64,000 nucleotides of DNA. Source: Microbulbifer taiwanensis (GTDB taxonomy: Bacteria > Pseudomonadota > Gammaproteobacteria > Pseudomonadales > Cellvibrionaceae). Both the position numbers and the translations under genes were made by a program. The number at the start of each line of letters is the position of its first letter. Position 1 is the stretch's first letter. The stretch covers positions 62,001-126,000 of the forward strand of contig NZ_JACZFR010000021.1 of NCBI RefSeq assembly GCF_014904815.1, given 5' to 3'. The notes under the pieces are model-generated. The model saw only the letters and a list, made by a program, of their open reading frames with translations. It did no database searches and was not told where the DNA came from. Shown piece after piece: positions 1 through 9,753 of the stretch.

Positions 1-1176
1 AGCGTACATCAGCATAGCGCCATTGGGCGCGATACTGGGGGATTCGTCCAGGGTCGTCTCCGTGAGGACACGCATCCTGCCGGTATTGATATCCATCGTC
101 GCAATCGTGAATACCCCCCTGCTGCGATGCACCACTACCAGCGTTTTCCCATCGGGTGACACACGCGGCCTTGCGTTGTAGTCGCCATCGAAGGTTAAGC
201 GGTCTACTTGACCAGTGGCAAGAGTCAATTGGTAAATTTGTGGCTTACCTCCCCTATCGGAAGTGAAAACCAGCGATTTACCGTCCGGCATCCAGTTCGG
301 CTCCGTATCAATGGAGAAGTGTCGGGTCATCCGGGTGAACTTCCGGGTGTTCAGGTCCAACACGTATATCTCCGGATTGCCGTCCTTGGAGAGCACCATT
401 GCCAGTTTGGTTCCATCCGGCGACCAGGTGGGCGAGCTGTTGATCCCCTTGAAGTTGGTCAACTGCTGGCGCGCACCGGTGCGCAGATTCTCGCGGAAGA
501 TCGCCGGACGCCCGGTCTCGAAGGACACATAGGCCACCTCCTGCCCGTTCGGCGACCACATGGGCGACATCACCGGGGCGCTGAAGCGGCGGATTTCCTT
601 CGCCCGCGCACCGTCGATATCCGCCTGCATCAGCGCGTAGCTGGGCCGGCCGCCGCGCGTGTCCTCCTGCACATAGATCATCTGCGTGGAGAAGGCACCG
701 CGAATGCCGGTGATCGCCTCGAAGATCTCGTCCGCCGCACGGTGGGCAACGTCCCGCAGCTGCTGGCTGCCGCCGCTGACCTGCTTGGTGAACATTTTCT
801 GTCGCCCGAAGATATTCACCAGGTCAAAGGTCAGCAGGTAACCGGCCGCCTGGGGTTCTATACGACCCGTCACCACGTATTCAGTTCCCAGAATGCGCCA
901 ATCCCTGAAAACCACTTCTTCCGGGTTCTTGGGGAAAGACAGCATGTCCTCCTTGGGCACCGGCGCAAACAGTCCGCTGCGGCGCAGGTCCGCGGAGATG
1001 ATGCCGGAGACATCCTCCGCCAGCACGCCACTGCCGGACCAGCTGAAGGGCGATACCGCTATGGGGGTCGGGTCGTCGATACCGCTGGTGATATCCACCA
1101 CCAGCTGGGCGCGGGCGCCCAGGCTGATCGATGCGACGGCGATGATGAAAGCTGTTTTCAGTAGGTTCTTTATCAT
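1..1176 (-). CDS. tolB: TolB, periplasmic beta-propeller of Tol-Pal (C-terminus off the window)
   Basis: The reading frame stays open from an ATG at 1176 to the left edge, giving 392 codons of a protein that is usually about 430 residues, so roughly the last 40 residues are missing. It begins with a signal peptide ([20 protein letters not shown], then ARAQ). The TolB N-terminal domain follows, and then WD40-like propeller repeats with the recurring SPDG/SPNG-type blades (for example [12 protein letters not shown] and [11 protein letters not shown]). TolB binds Pal and links the inner-membrane TolQRA motor to the outer membrane during cell constriction. Its ATG overlaps the tolA stop codon (ATGA), so the two genes are translationally coupled. 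The next gene to the left should be pal. Confidence 0.95.
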   Translation of the reverse strand, partial: MIKNLLKTAFIIAVASISLGARAQLVVDITSGIDDPTPIAVSPFSWSGSGVLAEDVSGIISADLRRSGLFAPVPKEDMLSFPKNPEEVVFRDWRILGTEYVVTGRIEPQAAGYLLTFDLVNIFGRQKMFTKQVSGGSQQLRDVAHRAADEIFEAITGIRGAFSTQMIYVQEDTRGGRPSYALMQADIDGARAKEIRRFSAPVMSPMWSPNGQEVAYVSFETGRPAIFRENLRTGARQQLTNFKGINSSPTWSPDGTKLAMVLSKDGNPEIYVLDLNTRKFTRMTRHFSIDTEPNWMPDGKSLVFTSDRGGKPQIYQLTLATGQVDRLTFDGDYNARPRVSPDGKTLVVVHRSRGVFTIATMDINTGRMRVLTETTLDESPSIAPNGAMLMYA

Positions 1177-1958
1177 TGGCGCAGATCTTCGACTCTAAAG
1201 TTCAACAGGGTTTTGCGCACTTCGCGCTCAAACAGGCTCGGCTCCTTGCGAGCCAACTCCGCCACCTCCGGGAATACCTCGACCCGACGGATGGCAGTCA
1301 ATACCGAGCGGTCCAGGGCGGCATTGCCACTGCCCTCGACAATATTGGCCGCCACTACGCGACCGGTAGGCACAAAGTTGATTTGTACCACGGTGAGCAT
1401 GCCGTTGCGCGCGCTGGGCGGGCGGCTCCACACGGATTCGATGCGCTGCTGTATCGCCTGCGCCACGGACATCACCGCCTGGGCGCCCTCGCGCGCATCC
1501 AGCAGTTCCTCCTCTTCCTCCAGAGCCTCATCGAAGGCGCTCTGGCGCTCGCGTTCCAGCTGCTCCTTACGCTCCTTCTCTTTGCGCTCCTTCTCGCGGC
1601 GAGACTTTTCCTCGGCCGCCTTTCTCTTGCGCTCCGCCTCAGCCTTGCGCTTCTTCTCGGCTTCCAGCTTCTTCTTGCGCTCGATGGCCGCGCGGCGTTT
1701 CTTCTCTGCCTCCGCCTTGCGCTGCTGCTCCAGCTCGCGCTGCTGGCGCTGCTGTATCTTGTCTACCTTGGGCGGCGCCGTTTTCTTCGGTGCCAGCGCG
1801 TCGGCGCTCACCAGCTTGGCCTGCACAAACTTCGGCATCGGTTTGCGCTCCGGCTGGCTGCTGGCCTCCCAACCGTAGGTGAGCACGGCGATCAGGGCCC
1901 CGTGAAACACGAGACTGATCACAACGGCCAGTGCGTAAGAGCCTCCAGTGTTTCTCAT
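1173..1958 (-). CDS. tolA: TolA, inner-membrane/periplasm-spanning Tol protein
   Basis: This 261-residue protein has one N-terminal membrane segment (about residues 8-30). A long lysine/glutamate/alanine/arginine helical rod follows (about 40-155, full of [18 protein letters not shown] repeats). It ends in a TonB/TolA-like C-terminal domain (about 165-261, with a [16 protein letters not shown] start). TolA transmits the proton-motive force captured by TolQR to TolB/Pal. It is clearly shorter than E. coli TolA (about 420 residues), mainly in the rod. It sits between tolR and tolB in the standard order and overlaps tolB by four bases. Confidence 0.95.
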   Translation of the reverse strand: MRNTGGSYALAVVISLVFHGALIAVLTYGWEASSQPERKPMPKFVQAKLVSADALAPKKTAPPKVDKIQQRQQRELEQQRKAEAEKKRRAAIERKKKLEAEKKRKAEAERKRKAAEEKSRREKERKEKERKEQLERERQSAFDEALEEEEELLDAREGAQAVMSVAQAIQQRIESVWSRPPSARNGMLTVVQINFVPTGRVVAANIVEGSGNAALDRSVLTAIRRVEVFPEVAELARKEPSLFEREVRKTLLNFRVEDLRQ

Positions 1959-1973
1959 ATCAGTACCGACACC

Positions 1974-2405
1974 CTACTCCTGCGGCGGTTCGGTCACCAG
2001 GCCGACGCTGGGCGCGCCTGCCTGCTGCAAATGGGTCATGGCACTGACGATCAGCCCGTAGCGGGCATCGGTATCGCCCCACACCAGCACCGGCGTCCTG
2101 GGTTTTTGACGCAAAACCTTGGCCACTGTGTCCTTGATCTCTGCCAGCGGCTTGGCCTCCTTCTCCTCCTCGCCCAGATTCAGGTAGTAGGTGCCATCGG
2201 CGCGCACCGAGACGATCAGAGGCTCGTCATCGGTATCCTCGATCGGCGCCGAGGGCGCATCCGGCAGGTCCACCTTGACCCCCTGCATCAGCAGCGGCGC
2301 GGTGACCATAAACACGATCAGCAGCACCAGCATCACGTCGATGTAGGGCACCACGTTGATCTCGGATACCAGCTTCTTCTTGGTTCCCTTGCGAAACACA
2401 CTCAT
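1974..2405 (-). CDS. tolR: TolR, proton-channel subunit of the Tol motor
   Basis: The protein is 143 residues, the normal TolR length. It has a cytoplasmic basic start, one membrane helix (about residues 20-40) carrying the conserved channel aspartate in the segment VVPYIDVMLVLLIVFM, and a periplasmic ExbD/TolR domain. The gene lies 15 bp upstream of tolA and 17 bp downstream of tolQ, as expected for one transcript. Together with TolQ it forms the proton-driven motor that energises TolA. Confidence 0.96.
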   Translation of the reverse strand: MSVFRKGTKKKLVSEINVVPYIDVMLVLLIVFMVTAPLLMQGVKVDLPDAPSAPIEDTDDEPLIVSVRADGTYYLNLGEEEKEAKPLAEIKDTVAKVLRQKPRTPVLVWGDTDARYGLIVSAMTHLQQAGAPSVGLVTEPPQE

Positions 2406-2422
2406 AGGGCTCGCCCGTTCAC

Positions 2423-3112
2423 TCAGCTGGAGTGCACTTTGCGGTGCAGAATCGAGGAGAACTCCTCGGCGAAAGTCTCATAGCTGGACAGCAGCCACTC
2501 CGCCTTGGCCGAGTAGCGGTTGTAGGCCATCACCGCCGGAATCGCCGCGAACAGGCCCATGGCGGTGGCCACCAGGGCCTCGGAGATACCGGGGGCAACA
2601 GTGGCGATGGTGGCCTGGTGCATGGTGGCCAGGCCGCGGAAGGAGTTCATGATGCCCCAGACGGTGCCGAACAGGCCGATATAGGGGCTCACCGAGCCGA
2701 CACTGGCCAGGAAAGGCAGGTTCATCTCCACCTTCTCCTGCTCCCGAGACATGGCCACGCGCATGGCCCGCTCGGTCCCCTCCATCACCGCCTCGGGGCC
2801 GCTGCGACCCTGCTGGCGCAGGCGGGTGAACTCGGTGAAACCGGAGCGGAACAGCGATTCGACGCCATCGGTCTTGCCGCGCTCCGAGCGCTCGTTGCCC
2901 TCGCGGAACAGCTGGTTCAGGTCGGCACCGGACCAGAAGCGGCGCTCGAAGTTGACCAGGGCCCGCCTGGCGCGGGACAGGTAGAGACCGCGCTGGATGA
3001 TCATGACCCAGGAGATCACCGAGGCCAGCAGCAGGAGCAACATCACCAGCTGCACCAGCAGACTGGCATTCTGTATCAGCCCCCACAGGGAGAGTTGTTC
3101 ACCGGTTTCCAT
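2423..3112 (-). CDS. tolQ: TolQ, MotA/ExbB-family motor subunit
   Basis: At 229 residues it is full length. An N-terminal membrane segment (SLLVQLVMLLLLLASVISWV) is followed by a cytoplasmic loop and then two further membrane helices. The conserved ExbB/TolQ stretch reads LPFLASVGSVSPYIGLFGTV ... ATMHQATIATVAPGISEAL. It forms the inner-membrane channel with TolR. Its start lies four bases from the ybgC stop, which fits co-transcription of the ybgC-tolQRAB block. Confidence 0.96.
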   Translation of the reverse strand: METGEQLSLWGLIQNASLLVQLVMLLLLLASVISWVMIIQRGLYLSRARRALVNFERRFWSGADLNQLFREGNERSERGKTDGVESLFRSGFTEFTRLRQQGRSGPEAVMEGTERAMRVAMSREQEKVEMNLPFLASVGSVSPYIGLFGTVWGIMNSFRGLATMHQATIATVAPGISEALVATAMGLFAAIPAVMAYNRYSAKAEWLLSSYETFAEEFSSILHRKVHSS

Positions 3113-3115
3113 CTT

Positions 3116-3520
3116 CTATATGGCTGCCTTTAATGCTGAGTAAATGGGTTCGGGTAGCGCGCAGGGCCTGCGGCTGGCGTCGTCGACGCAGGCGACTTTG
3201 ACCACACCCTCGCAAATAATTTCATCATCGCGCCAGATTTTTTGCTCAAAGGTCACCGCGGCGCGCCCCAGTTTGCCAATCGCGGCGGTGGCCCGCAAAT
3301 TGTCATCGAGCCGGGCCGAGCGGCGATACTGGATCTCCGCCGAGTGCACCACCAGCAGCAGGCCCCTCTCCGGCATGGCGGGCTTATCATAGCCGAGGGA
3401 GCGGACCAGTTCTGTGCGCGCGCGCTCCATATACTTCAAATAATTGACGTAATAGACGATTCCACCCGCGTCCGTATCCTCGATATAGACGCGGATGGGG
3501 ATGCTGAAAGCTTCTTTCAC
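3116..3520 (-). CDS. ybgC: YbgC, Tol-Pal-associated acyl-CoA thioesterase (hotdog fold)
   Basis: The 134-residue protein starts VKEAFSIPIRVYIEDTDAGG. It carries the 4-hydroxybenzoyl-CoA thioesterase-type motif YIEDTDAGGIVYYVNYLKYM, in which the aspartate is the active-site residue of the family. I chose the GTG at 3520 because it gives exactly the E. coli length. The frame stays open upstream to an ATG at 3646, but that extension is translated from a palindromic intergenic repeat (3551-3628). It is the first gene of the tol cluster proper and hydrolyses short or phospholipid-derived acyl thioesters in related bacteria. Confidence 0.9.
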   Translation of the reverse strand: MKEAFSIPIRVYIEDTDAGGIVYYVNYLKYMERARTELVRSLGYDKPAMPERGLLLVVHSAEIQYRRSARLDDNLRATAAIGKLGRAAVTFEQKIWRDDEIICEGVVKVACVDDASRRPCALPEPIYSALKAAI

Positions 3521-3550
3521 CCCTGCCTCTTGTGCTGTTCTGAAACTCCA

Positions 3551-3628
3551 ATCGCGGCCATGGGCCGCTCCTACAAGGGGCGATTCGCCCTGTAGGAGCG
3601 GCGGGGCGGCCATCCGCCGTTGGCCGAT
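3551..3628. repeat. REPIN-like inverted pair, GTAGGAGCGGC family (copy 1)
   Basis: Two copies of a 12-base arm face each other: gccgctcctaca at 3564-3575 and tgtaggagcggc at 3591-3602. Each continues outward into a GC-rich ggcggccatccgcc-like tail. The same unit occurs at 4829-4871 (single, reversed) and 13990-14033 (paired). The arm begins with GTAG, as REP sequences associated with RAYT transposases often do. Confidence 0.75.
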
Positions 3629-3693
3629 TGAGTGCTCCCTGCACAATCGGCATTCCCGCCATCCATGGCGGTCGCCGCGATCGAACTATCCGA

Positions 3694-4713
3694 TTACTTG
3701 TTGTCCGGCTTGGGAATGCCGAAATGCTCGTAGGCCAGCGCCGTGACCACCCGCCCGCGCGGGGTGCGGGCAACATAGCCCTGCTGTATCAGGTAGGGCT
3801 CGAGCACGTCCTCGATGGTGTCCCGCTCCTCGCTGACTGCCGCCGCCAGGCTGTCCACGCCCACCGGGCCGCCGTCGAACTTCTCGATCATCGCCAGCAG
3901 CATGCGCCTGTCCAACTGGTCGAAGCCGCTGGCATCCACATTGAGCATATTCAGGGCGGCATCGGCGATGGCGCTGTCAACGCTGCCGTCGCCCTTTACC
4001 TCAGCGTAATCGCGCACGCGACGCAGCAGTCGGTTGGCGATACGTGGGGTACCGCGGGCGCGACGGGCCACTTCCAGGGCGCCGCCTTCGTCCATCTGCA
4101 CCCCCATCAGGCCCGCGGAGCGCTGTACGATACTGGTCAGGTCCGCGACATTGTAGAACTCCAGCCGCTGCACTATGCCGAAGCGGTCCCGCAGCGGCGA
4201 GGTCAGCAGGCCGGCTCTGGTGGTCGCACCGACCAGGGTAAACGGAGGCAGATCCAGCTTGATCGAGCGGGCCGCCGGGCCCTCGCCGATCATGATGTCC
4301 AGCTGGTAGTCCTCCATCGCCGGATAGAGCACCTCCTCCACATGGGGGCTGAGGCGGTGTATCTCGTCGATAAACAGCACATCACCGGGCTCCAGATTGG
4401 TCATGATCGCGGCCAGGTCGCCGGCCTTCTCCAGCACAGGACCGGAGGTGGTCTTGATGGCCACATCCATCTCCGCGGCGATGATATTCGCCAGCGTGGT
4501 CTTGCCCAGCCCCGGGGGACCGAACACCAGCGTATGGTCCAGGGCCTCACCGCGCAGCCTGGCGGCCTGGATAAAGATCTCCATCTGCTCGCGCACCACC
4601 GGCTGGCCGACATAGTCCGCCAGGGATTTGGGGCGCACGGCGCGGTCGTACTGCTCCTCCTGGCCGGAGGGGCCTATGGGCTCGGGGGCTATCAGGCGGT
4701 CGGCTTCGATCAC
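3694..4713 (-). CDS. ruvB: RuvB, Holliday-junction branch-migration ATPase
   Basis: The protein is 339 residues from a GTG at 4713. An ATG 60 bases further upstream is in frame, but it would add residues encoded by a microrepeat, so GTG is preferred. The AAA+ Walker A motif is [15 protein letters not shown], Walker B is [11 protein letters not shown], and sensor 1 is [11 protein letters not shown]. The C-terminal winged-helix domain ends [10 protein letters not shown]. RuvB hexamers drive branch migration on RuvA-bound junctions. The gene follows ruvC and ruvA in the usual order. Confidence 0.97.
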   Translation of the reverse strand: MIEADRLIAPEPIGPSGQEEQYDRAVRPKSLADYVGQPVVREQMEIFIQAARLRGEALDHTLVFGPPGLGKTTLANIIAAEMDVAIKTTSGPVLEKAGDLAAIMTNLEPGDVLFIDEIHRLSPHVEEVLYPAMEDYQLDIMIGEGPAARSIKLDLPPFTLVGATTRAGLLTSPLRDRFGIVQRLEFYNVADLTSIVQRSAGLMGVQMDEGGALEVARRARGTPRIANRLLRRVRDYAEVKGDGSVDSAIADAALNMLNVDASGFDQLDRRMLLAMIEKFDGGPVGVDSLAAAVSEERDTIEDVLEPYLIQQGYVARTPRGRVVTALAYEHFGIPKPDNK

Positions 4714-4721
4714 AGGGGGCT

Positions 4722-4921
4722 CCCAGAATGCGGAATGATGAATGCGGAATGCGGAATGCGCGGGCAGGCACATTGCCGGATTCGGGTCCAGCGCCCGCGT
4801 TCAGACATTGGTGCCAGGGCCGGTTTTGATCGCGGCCATGGGCGGATGGCCGCCCCGCCGCTCCTACAGGTCGCTCTCTGATAACTCATTCCGCATTCCG
4901 CTTTCATCATTCCGCATTCAT
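4722..4921. repeat. ruvA-ruvB intergenic microrepeats: gaatgcggaatgatgaatgc arrays plus a reversed REP unit
   Basis: The 207-bp gap between ruvB and ruvA holds an array of GAATGCGGAATGATGAATGC-type words at about 4725-4760. An inverted array (attccgcattccg..., 4887-4921) follows, so the ends can pair. Between them (4829-4871) lies a single reversed copy of the GTAGGAGCGGC unit. A third array of the same words is at 6316-6350. I see no promoter or ORF of note. Confidence 0.65.
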
Positions 4922-5529
4922 CAAGCTGGTGCCATGCTCTTCAGGGCCAGGCGGATCAGGGTCGCGCTGTCGGCGTCAGGTTGTTCCTTGCTGGCCCTGG
5001 CCACCATCTTGGTGGCTTCGGTGGGCTTGTAGCCGAGCGCCGCCAGGGCGCTCTCGGCCTCGCCAGCATGGTCGACTTTCGGCACTGCGGCGGCCATCAG
5101 CGGTATATCGTTGCTGTCACCGAACTGCGGCGCCAGCTTGTCGCGCAACTCTATGATCAGGCGCTCGGCGGTCTTCTTGCCGACGCCTGGTACTTTTACC
5201 AGAGCGGCCACATTGTCCTCGGCCACACAGCGCGCAAGGGCCGCCCCGTCGAGACCGGACAGTATCGCCAGTGCCATCTTAGGGCCCACGCCGTTGACTT
5301 TGATCAGGGTGCGAAACAGCTGGCGGTCGGCGTCGCGGATAAAGCCGTACAGGGTTTGTGCGGTTTCAGAAACCGCCAGGTGAGTGTGCAACTGCACCGA
5401 CTGCCCCAGGGCTGGCAGTTCGAAAATGGTGGTCATGGGGGCGAGCACTTCGTAGCCCACCCCCTGTACATCCACCAGCAATAGCGGTGGCTGCAAGGCG
5501 GCCAATGTGCCGCTCAGTCTTCCTATCAT
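4921..5529 (-). CDS. ruvA: RuvA, Holliday-junction-binding subunit
   Basis: The 202-residue protein has the OB-fold start MIGRLSGTLAALQPPLLLVD. Two helix-hairpin-helix motifs follow (LIKVNGVGPKMALAIL and LVKVPGVGKKTAERLI), and the C-terminal RuvB-contacting UBA-like domain starts near residue 155. Tetrameric RuvA clamps four-way junctions and recruits RuvB. It lies between ruvC and ruvB on the same strand. Confidence 0.97.
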   Translation of the reverse strand: MIGRLSGTLAALQPPLLLVDVQGVGYEVLAPMTTIFELPALGQSVQLHTHLAVSETAQTLYGFIRDADRQLFRTLIKVNGVGPKMALAILSGLDGAALARCVAEDNVAALVKVPGVGKKTAERLIIELRDKLAPQFGDSNDIPLMAAAVPKVDHAGEAESALAALGYKPTEATKMVARASKEQPDADSATLIRLALKSMAPA

Positions 5530-5574
5530 TCTTCTATCTCTTAATGGCCAACTGGCAGAGTGCTCGATGCGAAG

Positions 5575-5683
5575 GCACTGATGCCGGTACTCCCTTGCGA
5601 GACTGTCGGCCGGAGGGACCCGGCCGCCAAGCCTACAGGGATGTATTCACGGCGTGTCTCGCAAGGGAGTACCGGCAGCAGTG
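5575..5683. repeat. 29-bp inverted repeat between ruvC and ruvA
   Basis: The bases 5575-5603 (gcactgatgccggtactccc...) are the reverse complement of 5655-5683 with one mismatch in 29. The 51-base centre contains its own short palindrome (ggccggagggacccggcc, 5609-5626). There is no ORF inside. It could fold into a long cruciform or an RNA hairpin inside the ruvCAB message. I cannot tell whether it is a small mobile element or a processing site. Confidence 0.8.
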
Positions 5684-5706
5684 CCGCCCCCCCCACGTGA
5701 ACGCCT

Positions 5707-6237
5707 TCAAGAAATACTCAGACGGCCGCGACGGAAATGGCTGCGCGCGCCGCCGGCGGTCTGCACCAGGGTCTGCATGGTGTGCATATGGCAGAGGGCC
5801 ACCGCCAGCGCATCGGCGGCGTCCTCCTGCGGCGAGGCCGGTAGTGACAGCAGCGTCTTCACCATGTGCTGAACCTGCAGTTTGTCCGCTGCCCCGGTGC
5901 CCACCACCGCCTGCTTGACCTTGCGCGCCTCGTACTCGGCCACCGGCAGGTCCGCATTGGTGGCGGCGACTATGGCCGCGCCGCGGGCCTGGCCCAGCTT
6001 CAGGGCCGAGCCGGCGCTCTTGGACATAAATACATTCTCGATGGCCATCTGTCCGGGCGAATACTGCTGCGCTATCTGACTCACCGCGTCGAAGATGAGT
6101 TTGAGGCGCTCCGGCAGCGGGCCTTCGGGTATACGGATCACGCCGCTGGCCACATAGGTGGCCCTGTTGCGCTGCACATCGATCAGGCCGTAGCCGGTTT
6201 TGCGCGAGCCGGGATCTATGCCCAGGATTCGGGTCAA
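5707..6237 (-). CDS. ruvC: RuvC, Holliday-junction resolvase
   Basis: This 176-residue protein carries the acidic catalytic residues of the family in [35 protein letters not shown] and [15 protein letters not shown]. It starts at a TTG (6237) preceded at a good distance by agggag, and there is no ATG that would keep the LGIDPG motif near the N-terminus. It cleaves junctions bound by RuvAB. The 6238-6400 interval upstream, towards yebC, holds only a microrepeat array (6316-6350) and a GC-rich hairpin. Confidence 0.96.
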   Translation of the reverse strand: MTRILGIDPGSRKTGYGLIDVQRNRATYVASGVIRIPEGPLPERLKLIFDAVSQIAQQYSPGQMAIENVFMSKSAGSALKLGQARGAAIVAATNADLPVAEYEARKVKQAVVGTGAADKLQVQHMVKTLLSLPASPQEDAADALAVALCHMHTMQTLVQTAGGARSHFRRGRLSIS

Positions 6238-6400
6238 GGGCTGCTCCCTGGATCTGTACGTTTATATAGTGGCGGGGAGTGTCCCAAGGCGGGGGAGAGG
6301 CGTCAAGGGAGGCGGTGGAATGATGAATGATGAATGCGGAATGATGAACAGGCGGGGTGGCCCCTCCCCCGCAGGCAGGAGAGGGGATAAAGAGGCGGGA

Positions 6401-7144
6401 TCAGGCGAGTTGCTCCATCACCTCATCGGGAATATCGGCGTTACTGTAGACGTTCTGTACATCGTCCAGGTCTTCCAGCATATCCACCAGCGCCATCACC
6501 TTCTCGGCGCCGTCCTTGTCCATCGGCACGGTGGTGGACGGGATCATGGCGATTTCGGCGTTGTCCGGCTTGAAACCGGCTTCGGTCAGTGCATCCTTCA
6601 CGGACATATAGTCCTGGAACTCGGTGGTGACCTCGATACTGCCGTCGTCGTTGGTCTCGATATCCTCGGCACCCGCCTCCAGGGCCGCCTCCATCAGCGC
6701 ATCCTCATCCGCGCCCGGCTCGTAGTAGAGCTGGCCCTTGCGGGAGAACAGATAGGCCACGGAACCATCGGTGCCCAGGTTGCCGCCGCGCTTGGTGAAG
6801 GCATGGCGCACTTCGGCGACGGTGCGGTTGCGGTTGTCGGTCAGGCACTCCACCAGGACGGCGACGCCGCCGACACCGTAACCCTCGTAAGTCACCGCCT
6901 CGTAGTTATCGCCGTCGGCATTGCCGGCGCCGCGGGCGATGGCCTTGTCGATGGTGTCGCGCTTCATGTTCGCACCCAGGGCCTTGTCGATGGTGGCGCG
7001 CAGGGTGGGATTGTCATCCGGGTTGGGACCCGCTTTCGCGGCCACGGTCAGCTCGCGAATGATCTTGGTGAAAATCTTACCGCGCTTGGCATCCTGGGCC
7101 GCCTTGCGGTGTTTGATATTGGCCCATTTACTATGTCCCGCCAT
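6401..7144 (-). CDS. yebC: YebC/PmpR-family protein (translation factor / transcriptional regulator)
   Basis: The protein is 247 residues and starts with the invariant [20 protein letters not shown]. The three-domain TACO1/YebC architecture is complete ([20 protein letters not shown] near the middle). Some members act as DNA-binding regulators; more recent work ties the family to translation of proline-rich stretches. Its position between aspS and ruvC is the conserved gammaproteobacterial arrangement. Confidence 0.95.
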   Translation of the reverse strand: MAGHSKWANIKHRKAAQDAKRGKIFTKIIRELTVAAKAGPNPDDNPTLRATIDKALGANMKRDTIDKAIARGAGNADGDNYEAVTYEGYGVGGVAVLVECLTDNRNRTVAEVRHAFTKRGGNLGTDGSVAYLFSRKGQLYYEPGADEDALMEAALEAGAEDIETNDDGSIEVTTEFQDYMSVKDALTEAGFKPDNAEIAMIPSTTVPMDKDGAEKVMALVDMLEDLDDVQNVYSNADIPDEVMEQLA

Positions 7145-7189
7145 CTGTATCTCCGGTATAGCTCCGTTGTGGCTTGAAAACTCTTTTGA

Positions 7190-7345
7190 CTGTCGTCATC
7201 CCGGACTCGATCCGGGATCCATCTCACTCACTGGCACCTGGATTAGGTGGCGCTCCTGCGCCACGCCCTTTCGGGCCATTCGCTTCGCGAATACTCGCTA
7301 CGGCATCCATGCCTACGCGGTCCGGCCTTCGCCGGAATGACGACT
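7190..7345. repeat. Intergenic repeat bounded by gtcgtcat ... atgacgac (yebC-aspS gap)
   Basis: The 208-bp gap between aspS and yebC starts with a perfect hairpin (tcccggactcgatccggga, about 7199-7217) and ends with ggccttcgccggaatgacgac, so the ends are mutually inverted (gtcgtcat/atgacgac). Related units occur at 12094-12190 and 17438-17510. This resembles the common proteobacterial GTCATTCCGGCGCAGGCCGGAAT-type repeats. I see no gene in it. Confidence 0.65.
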
Positions 7346-7352
7346 GAAACTG

Positions 7353-9131
7353 TTAACCGACCTGCTCTTCCTTGAGGCGCAGTCTAATACTCAACTCACG
7401 CAGCTGCTTGGCGTCCACACTGCCCGGGGCATCGGTCATCACATCGGCCGCGCTCTGGGTCTTCGGGAAGGCGATCACGTCGCGAATCGAGTCACAGCCG
7501 GTCATCAGCATCACCAGGCGGTCGAGGCCGAAGGCCAGGCCGCCGTGGGGCGGAGCGCCGTACTTGAGCGCGTCTAGCAGGAAGCCGAATTTCTCGCGCT
7601 GCTCCTGCTCATCGATGCCGAGAATGCGGAATACCGCCTGCTGCATCGCCTGGTCGTGGATACGCACGGAACCGCCGCCCAGCTCGGTGCCGTTCAGCAC
7701 CATATCGTAGGCGCGGGACAGGGCGTCCAGCGGATTCGCCTCCAACTCCTCCGGGGAGCAGGAGGGGGCGGTGAAGGGGTGGTGCAGCGCGGTCAGGCTG
7801 CCGTCATCGTCTTCCTCGAACATCGGGAAGGCCACCACCCACAGGGGCGCCCAGTCACAGGTGTAGAGGTTCAGGTCGGCACCCAGCTTGCAGCGCAGCG
7901 CGCCCAGGGCCTCGGAGACAACCTTGGCCTTGTCGGCGCCGAAGAAGATCAGGTCACCGTTCTCGGCCTCGAGGCGATCGAGTATCGCCGCGCGCACCTC
8001 ATTGGGCAGGAACTTGACGATCGGCGACTGCAATCCGTTCTCCAGGTCGGACTTGTCGTTGACCTTGATATAGGCCAGTCCCTTGGCGCCGTAGATACCG
8101 ACAAACTTGCCGTAATCGTCGATCTGTTTGCGGGTCAGTTTGTCGTTGCCACCCGGCACCTTCAGCGCGGCCACGCGTCCCTTGGGATCATTGGCCGGGC
8201 CGGAGAAGACCTTGAACTCGACCTCGGTCAGCAGGTCCTTGATCTCCACCATCTCCAGCGGAATGCGCAGGTCCGGCTTGTCGGAGCCGTAGCGCAGCAT
8301 CGCCTGGTAGTGGGACATGCGCGGGAACTCGCCCAGGTCCACACCCTTCAGCTCCTGGAACAGGCTGCGCACCATGCCCTCGGTGATCGCCATGATGGCC
8401 TCCTCGTCGAGGAAGGAGGTCTCGATATCGATCTGGGTAAATTCCGGCTGGCGATCCGCGCGCAGGTCCTCGTCGCGGAAGCACTTGGCGATCTGGTAGT
8501 AGCGGTCGAAGCCGGACACCATCAGCAGCTGCTTGAACAGCTGCGGCGACTGCGGCAGGGCGAAGAACTTGCCCTCGTGGGTGCGGCTCGGTACCAGGTA
8601 GTCGCGCGCGCCCTCGGGAGTGGCGCGGGTTAGGATCGGAGTCTCGATATCCAGGAAGCCCTGCTCGTCCAGATAGTTGCGGATCGCCGTGGTCAGCTTG
8701 GAGCGGAAGCGCAGGTTGCGCTGCATCTCGTTGCGGCGCAGGTCCAGGTAGCGATACTTGAGGCGCACGTCCTCGCCAACCGCGGTGTGCTCGTCCAGCT
8801 GGAAGGGCACGGTTTCGGCGGTATTGAGAATCTCCAGTTGTGTGCCGTACACCTCGATCTCGCCGGTCGCCATATTCGGGTTCACCGCTTCCGGCGCACG
8901 GGCGCGCACGCGGCCGGTGACCTTCAGCACATACTCGCTGCGCACCCGGTCGGCCCTCTCGAAGTGCTCCGCCGCGTCCGGATCGAACACCACCTGGGCG
9001 ATGCCATCGCGGTCGCGCAGGTCGATAAAGATCACCCCACCGTGGTCGCGGCGGCGGTCAACCCAGCCACAGAGGGTTACTTCGCGGTCAATGTCGGCGG
9101 AACGGAGGGCGCCACAGTAGTCGCTGCGCAT
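7353..9131 (-). CDS. aspS: Aspartyl-tRNA synthetase (bacterial type)
   Basis: At 592 residues it has the bacterial-type AspRS length. An N-terminal OB anticodon-binding domain ([20 protein letters not shown]) is followed by class II motif 2 ([20 protein letters not shown]). The bacterial-specific GAD insertion lies in the middle, and motif 3 is [15 protein letters not shown]. It charges tRNA-Asp and is translated from the ATG at 9131. The fmdB-like gene lies 72 bp upstream on the same strand. Confidence 0.97.
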   Translation of the reverse strand: MRSDYCGALRSADIDREVTLCGWVDRRRDHGGVIFIDLRDRDGIAQVVFDPDAAEHFERADRVRSEYVLKVTGRVRARAPEAVNPNMATGEIEVYGTQLEILNTAETVPFQLDEHTAVGEDVRLKYRYLDLRRNEMQRNLRFRSKLTTAIRNYLDEQGFLDIETPILTRATPEGARDYLVPSRTHEGKFFALPQSPQLFKQLLMVSGFDRYYQIAKCFRDEDLRADRQPEFTQIDIETSFLDEEAIMAITEGMVRSLFQELKGVDLGEFPRMSHYQAMLRYGSDKPDLRIPLEMVEIKDLLTEVEFKVFSGPANDPKGRVAALKVPGGNDKLTRKQIDDYGKFVGIYGAKGLAYIKVNDKSDLENGLQSPIVKFLPNEVRAAILDRLEAENGDLIFFGADKAKVVSEALGALRCKLGADLNLYTCDWAPLWVVAFPMFEEDDDGSLTALHHPFTAPSCSPEELEANPLDALSRAYDMVLNGTELGGGSVRIHDQAMQQAVFRILGIDEQEQREKFGFLLDALKYGAPPHGGLAFGLDRLVMLMTGCDSIRDVIAFPKTQSAADVMTDAPGSVDAKQLRELSIRLRLKEEQVG

Positions 9132-9176
9132 GGATGCTTTCCCGTGTTTTTACGTTAGACGTTATCGATAAGTATT

Positions 9177-9200
9177 GGGGGGCGCTATCCGGCGCCCCCC
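9177..9200 (-). terminator. GC hairpin between fmdB-like gene and aspS
   Basis: Nine perfect pairs (ggggggcgc at 9177-9185 with gcgcccccc at 9192-9200) surround a 6-base loop. It lies just past the stop of the fmdB-like gene. The following bases on the minus strand (aatactt) are only weakly T-rich, so it is more likely an attenuating hairpin than a strong terminator. Confidence 0.45.
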
Positions 9201-9203
9201 GGC

Positions 9204-9464
9204 TCAGCTGGCCTCGGCCTTCTTGGCCGCGGGCTTGTCCGATTTGGCCTTGGACGCGTCCCCGGCCAGGTTCTTCTTGCTGCCGGTCTTGAAGTCGGTC
9301 TCGTACCAGCCACCGCCCTTTAGGCGGAACCCAGCTGCGGAAATCTTCTTCTGCAGCCCGGCCTTGTCACAGGCCGGGCAGTCGGTCAGGGGAGCGTCAC
9401 TCATGCGCTGCAGGGCCTCCATCTCGTGGCCGCAGGCACTGCACTGGTATTCGTAAATCGGCAT
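9204..9464 (-). CDS. FmdB-family putative regulatory zinc-ribbon protein
   Basis: The 86-residue protein starts MPIYEYQCSACGHEMEALQR. It has two CxxC knuckles (CSAC and CPAC) that make a zinc ribbon, then a G-rich KGGGWYETDFKTG segment and a lysine/alanine-rich tail. Members of the FmdB_N family are found upstream of aspS in many gammaproteobacteria. No biochemical role is established. The tail looks disordered. Confidence 0.9.
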   Translation of the reverse strand: MPIYEYQCSACGHEMEALQRMSDAPLTDCPACDKAGLQKKISAAGFRLKGGGWYETDFKTGSKKNLAGDASKAKSDKPAAKKAEAS

Positions 9465-9495
9465 TGCTCAATACCCGGTACATTAAGGGGCGCAG

Positions 9496-9501
9496 ATTAT
9501 A
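9496..9501 (-). promoter_or_regulatory. Candidate sigma-70 -10 box for the fmdB-aspS-yebC-ruv block
   Basis: On the minus strand the sequence reads tgTATAATctgcgcc, a perfect TATAAT. It lies about 30 bases upstream of the fmdB-like start at 9464. The -35 region is poor. It is the best promoter-like match upstream of the long minus-strand housekeeping block. Confidence 0.45.
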
Positions 9502-9753
9502 CATGAGCCCCACAGAGGGAAGAAGCAGTGCCCGCGATAGGCAATGACCCGACCAAGATCTGAGCACGGGGTTATGCCCTGACCACAAAAAACATGGAAA
9601 AAAGCACTATTTTTCCTGTATTTTCCCGTGCGGGCGAACAAAAACTATATATACTTCCCCTCAACACCCGCAGCGAACCCCGGGTTTCCGGTGGTACAAC
9701 GGGCGTACGAACACACTCTCACTGGAAAAACAACATATAGAAGGAAGCTACTC

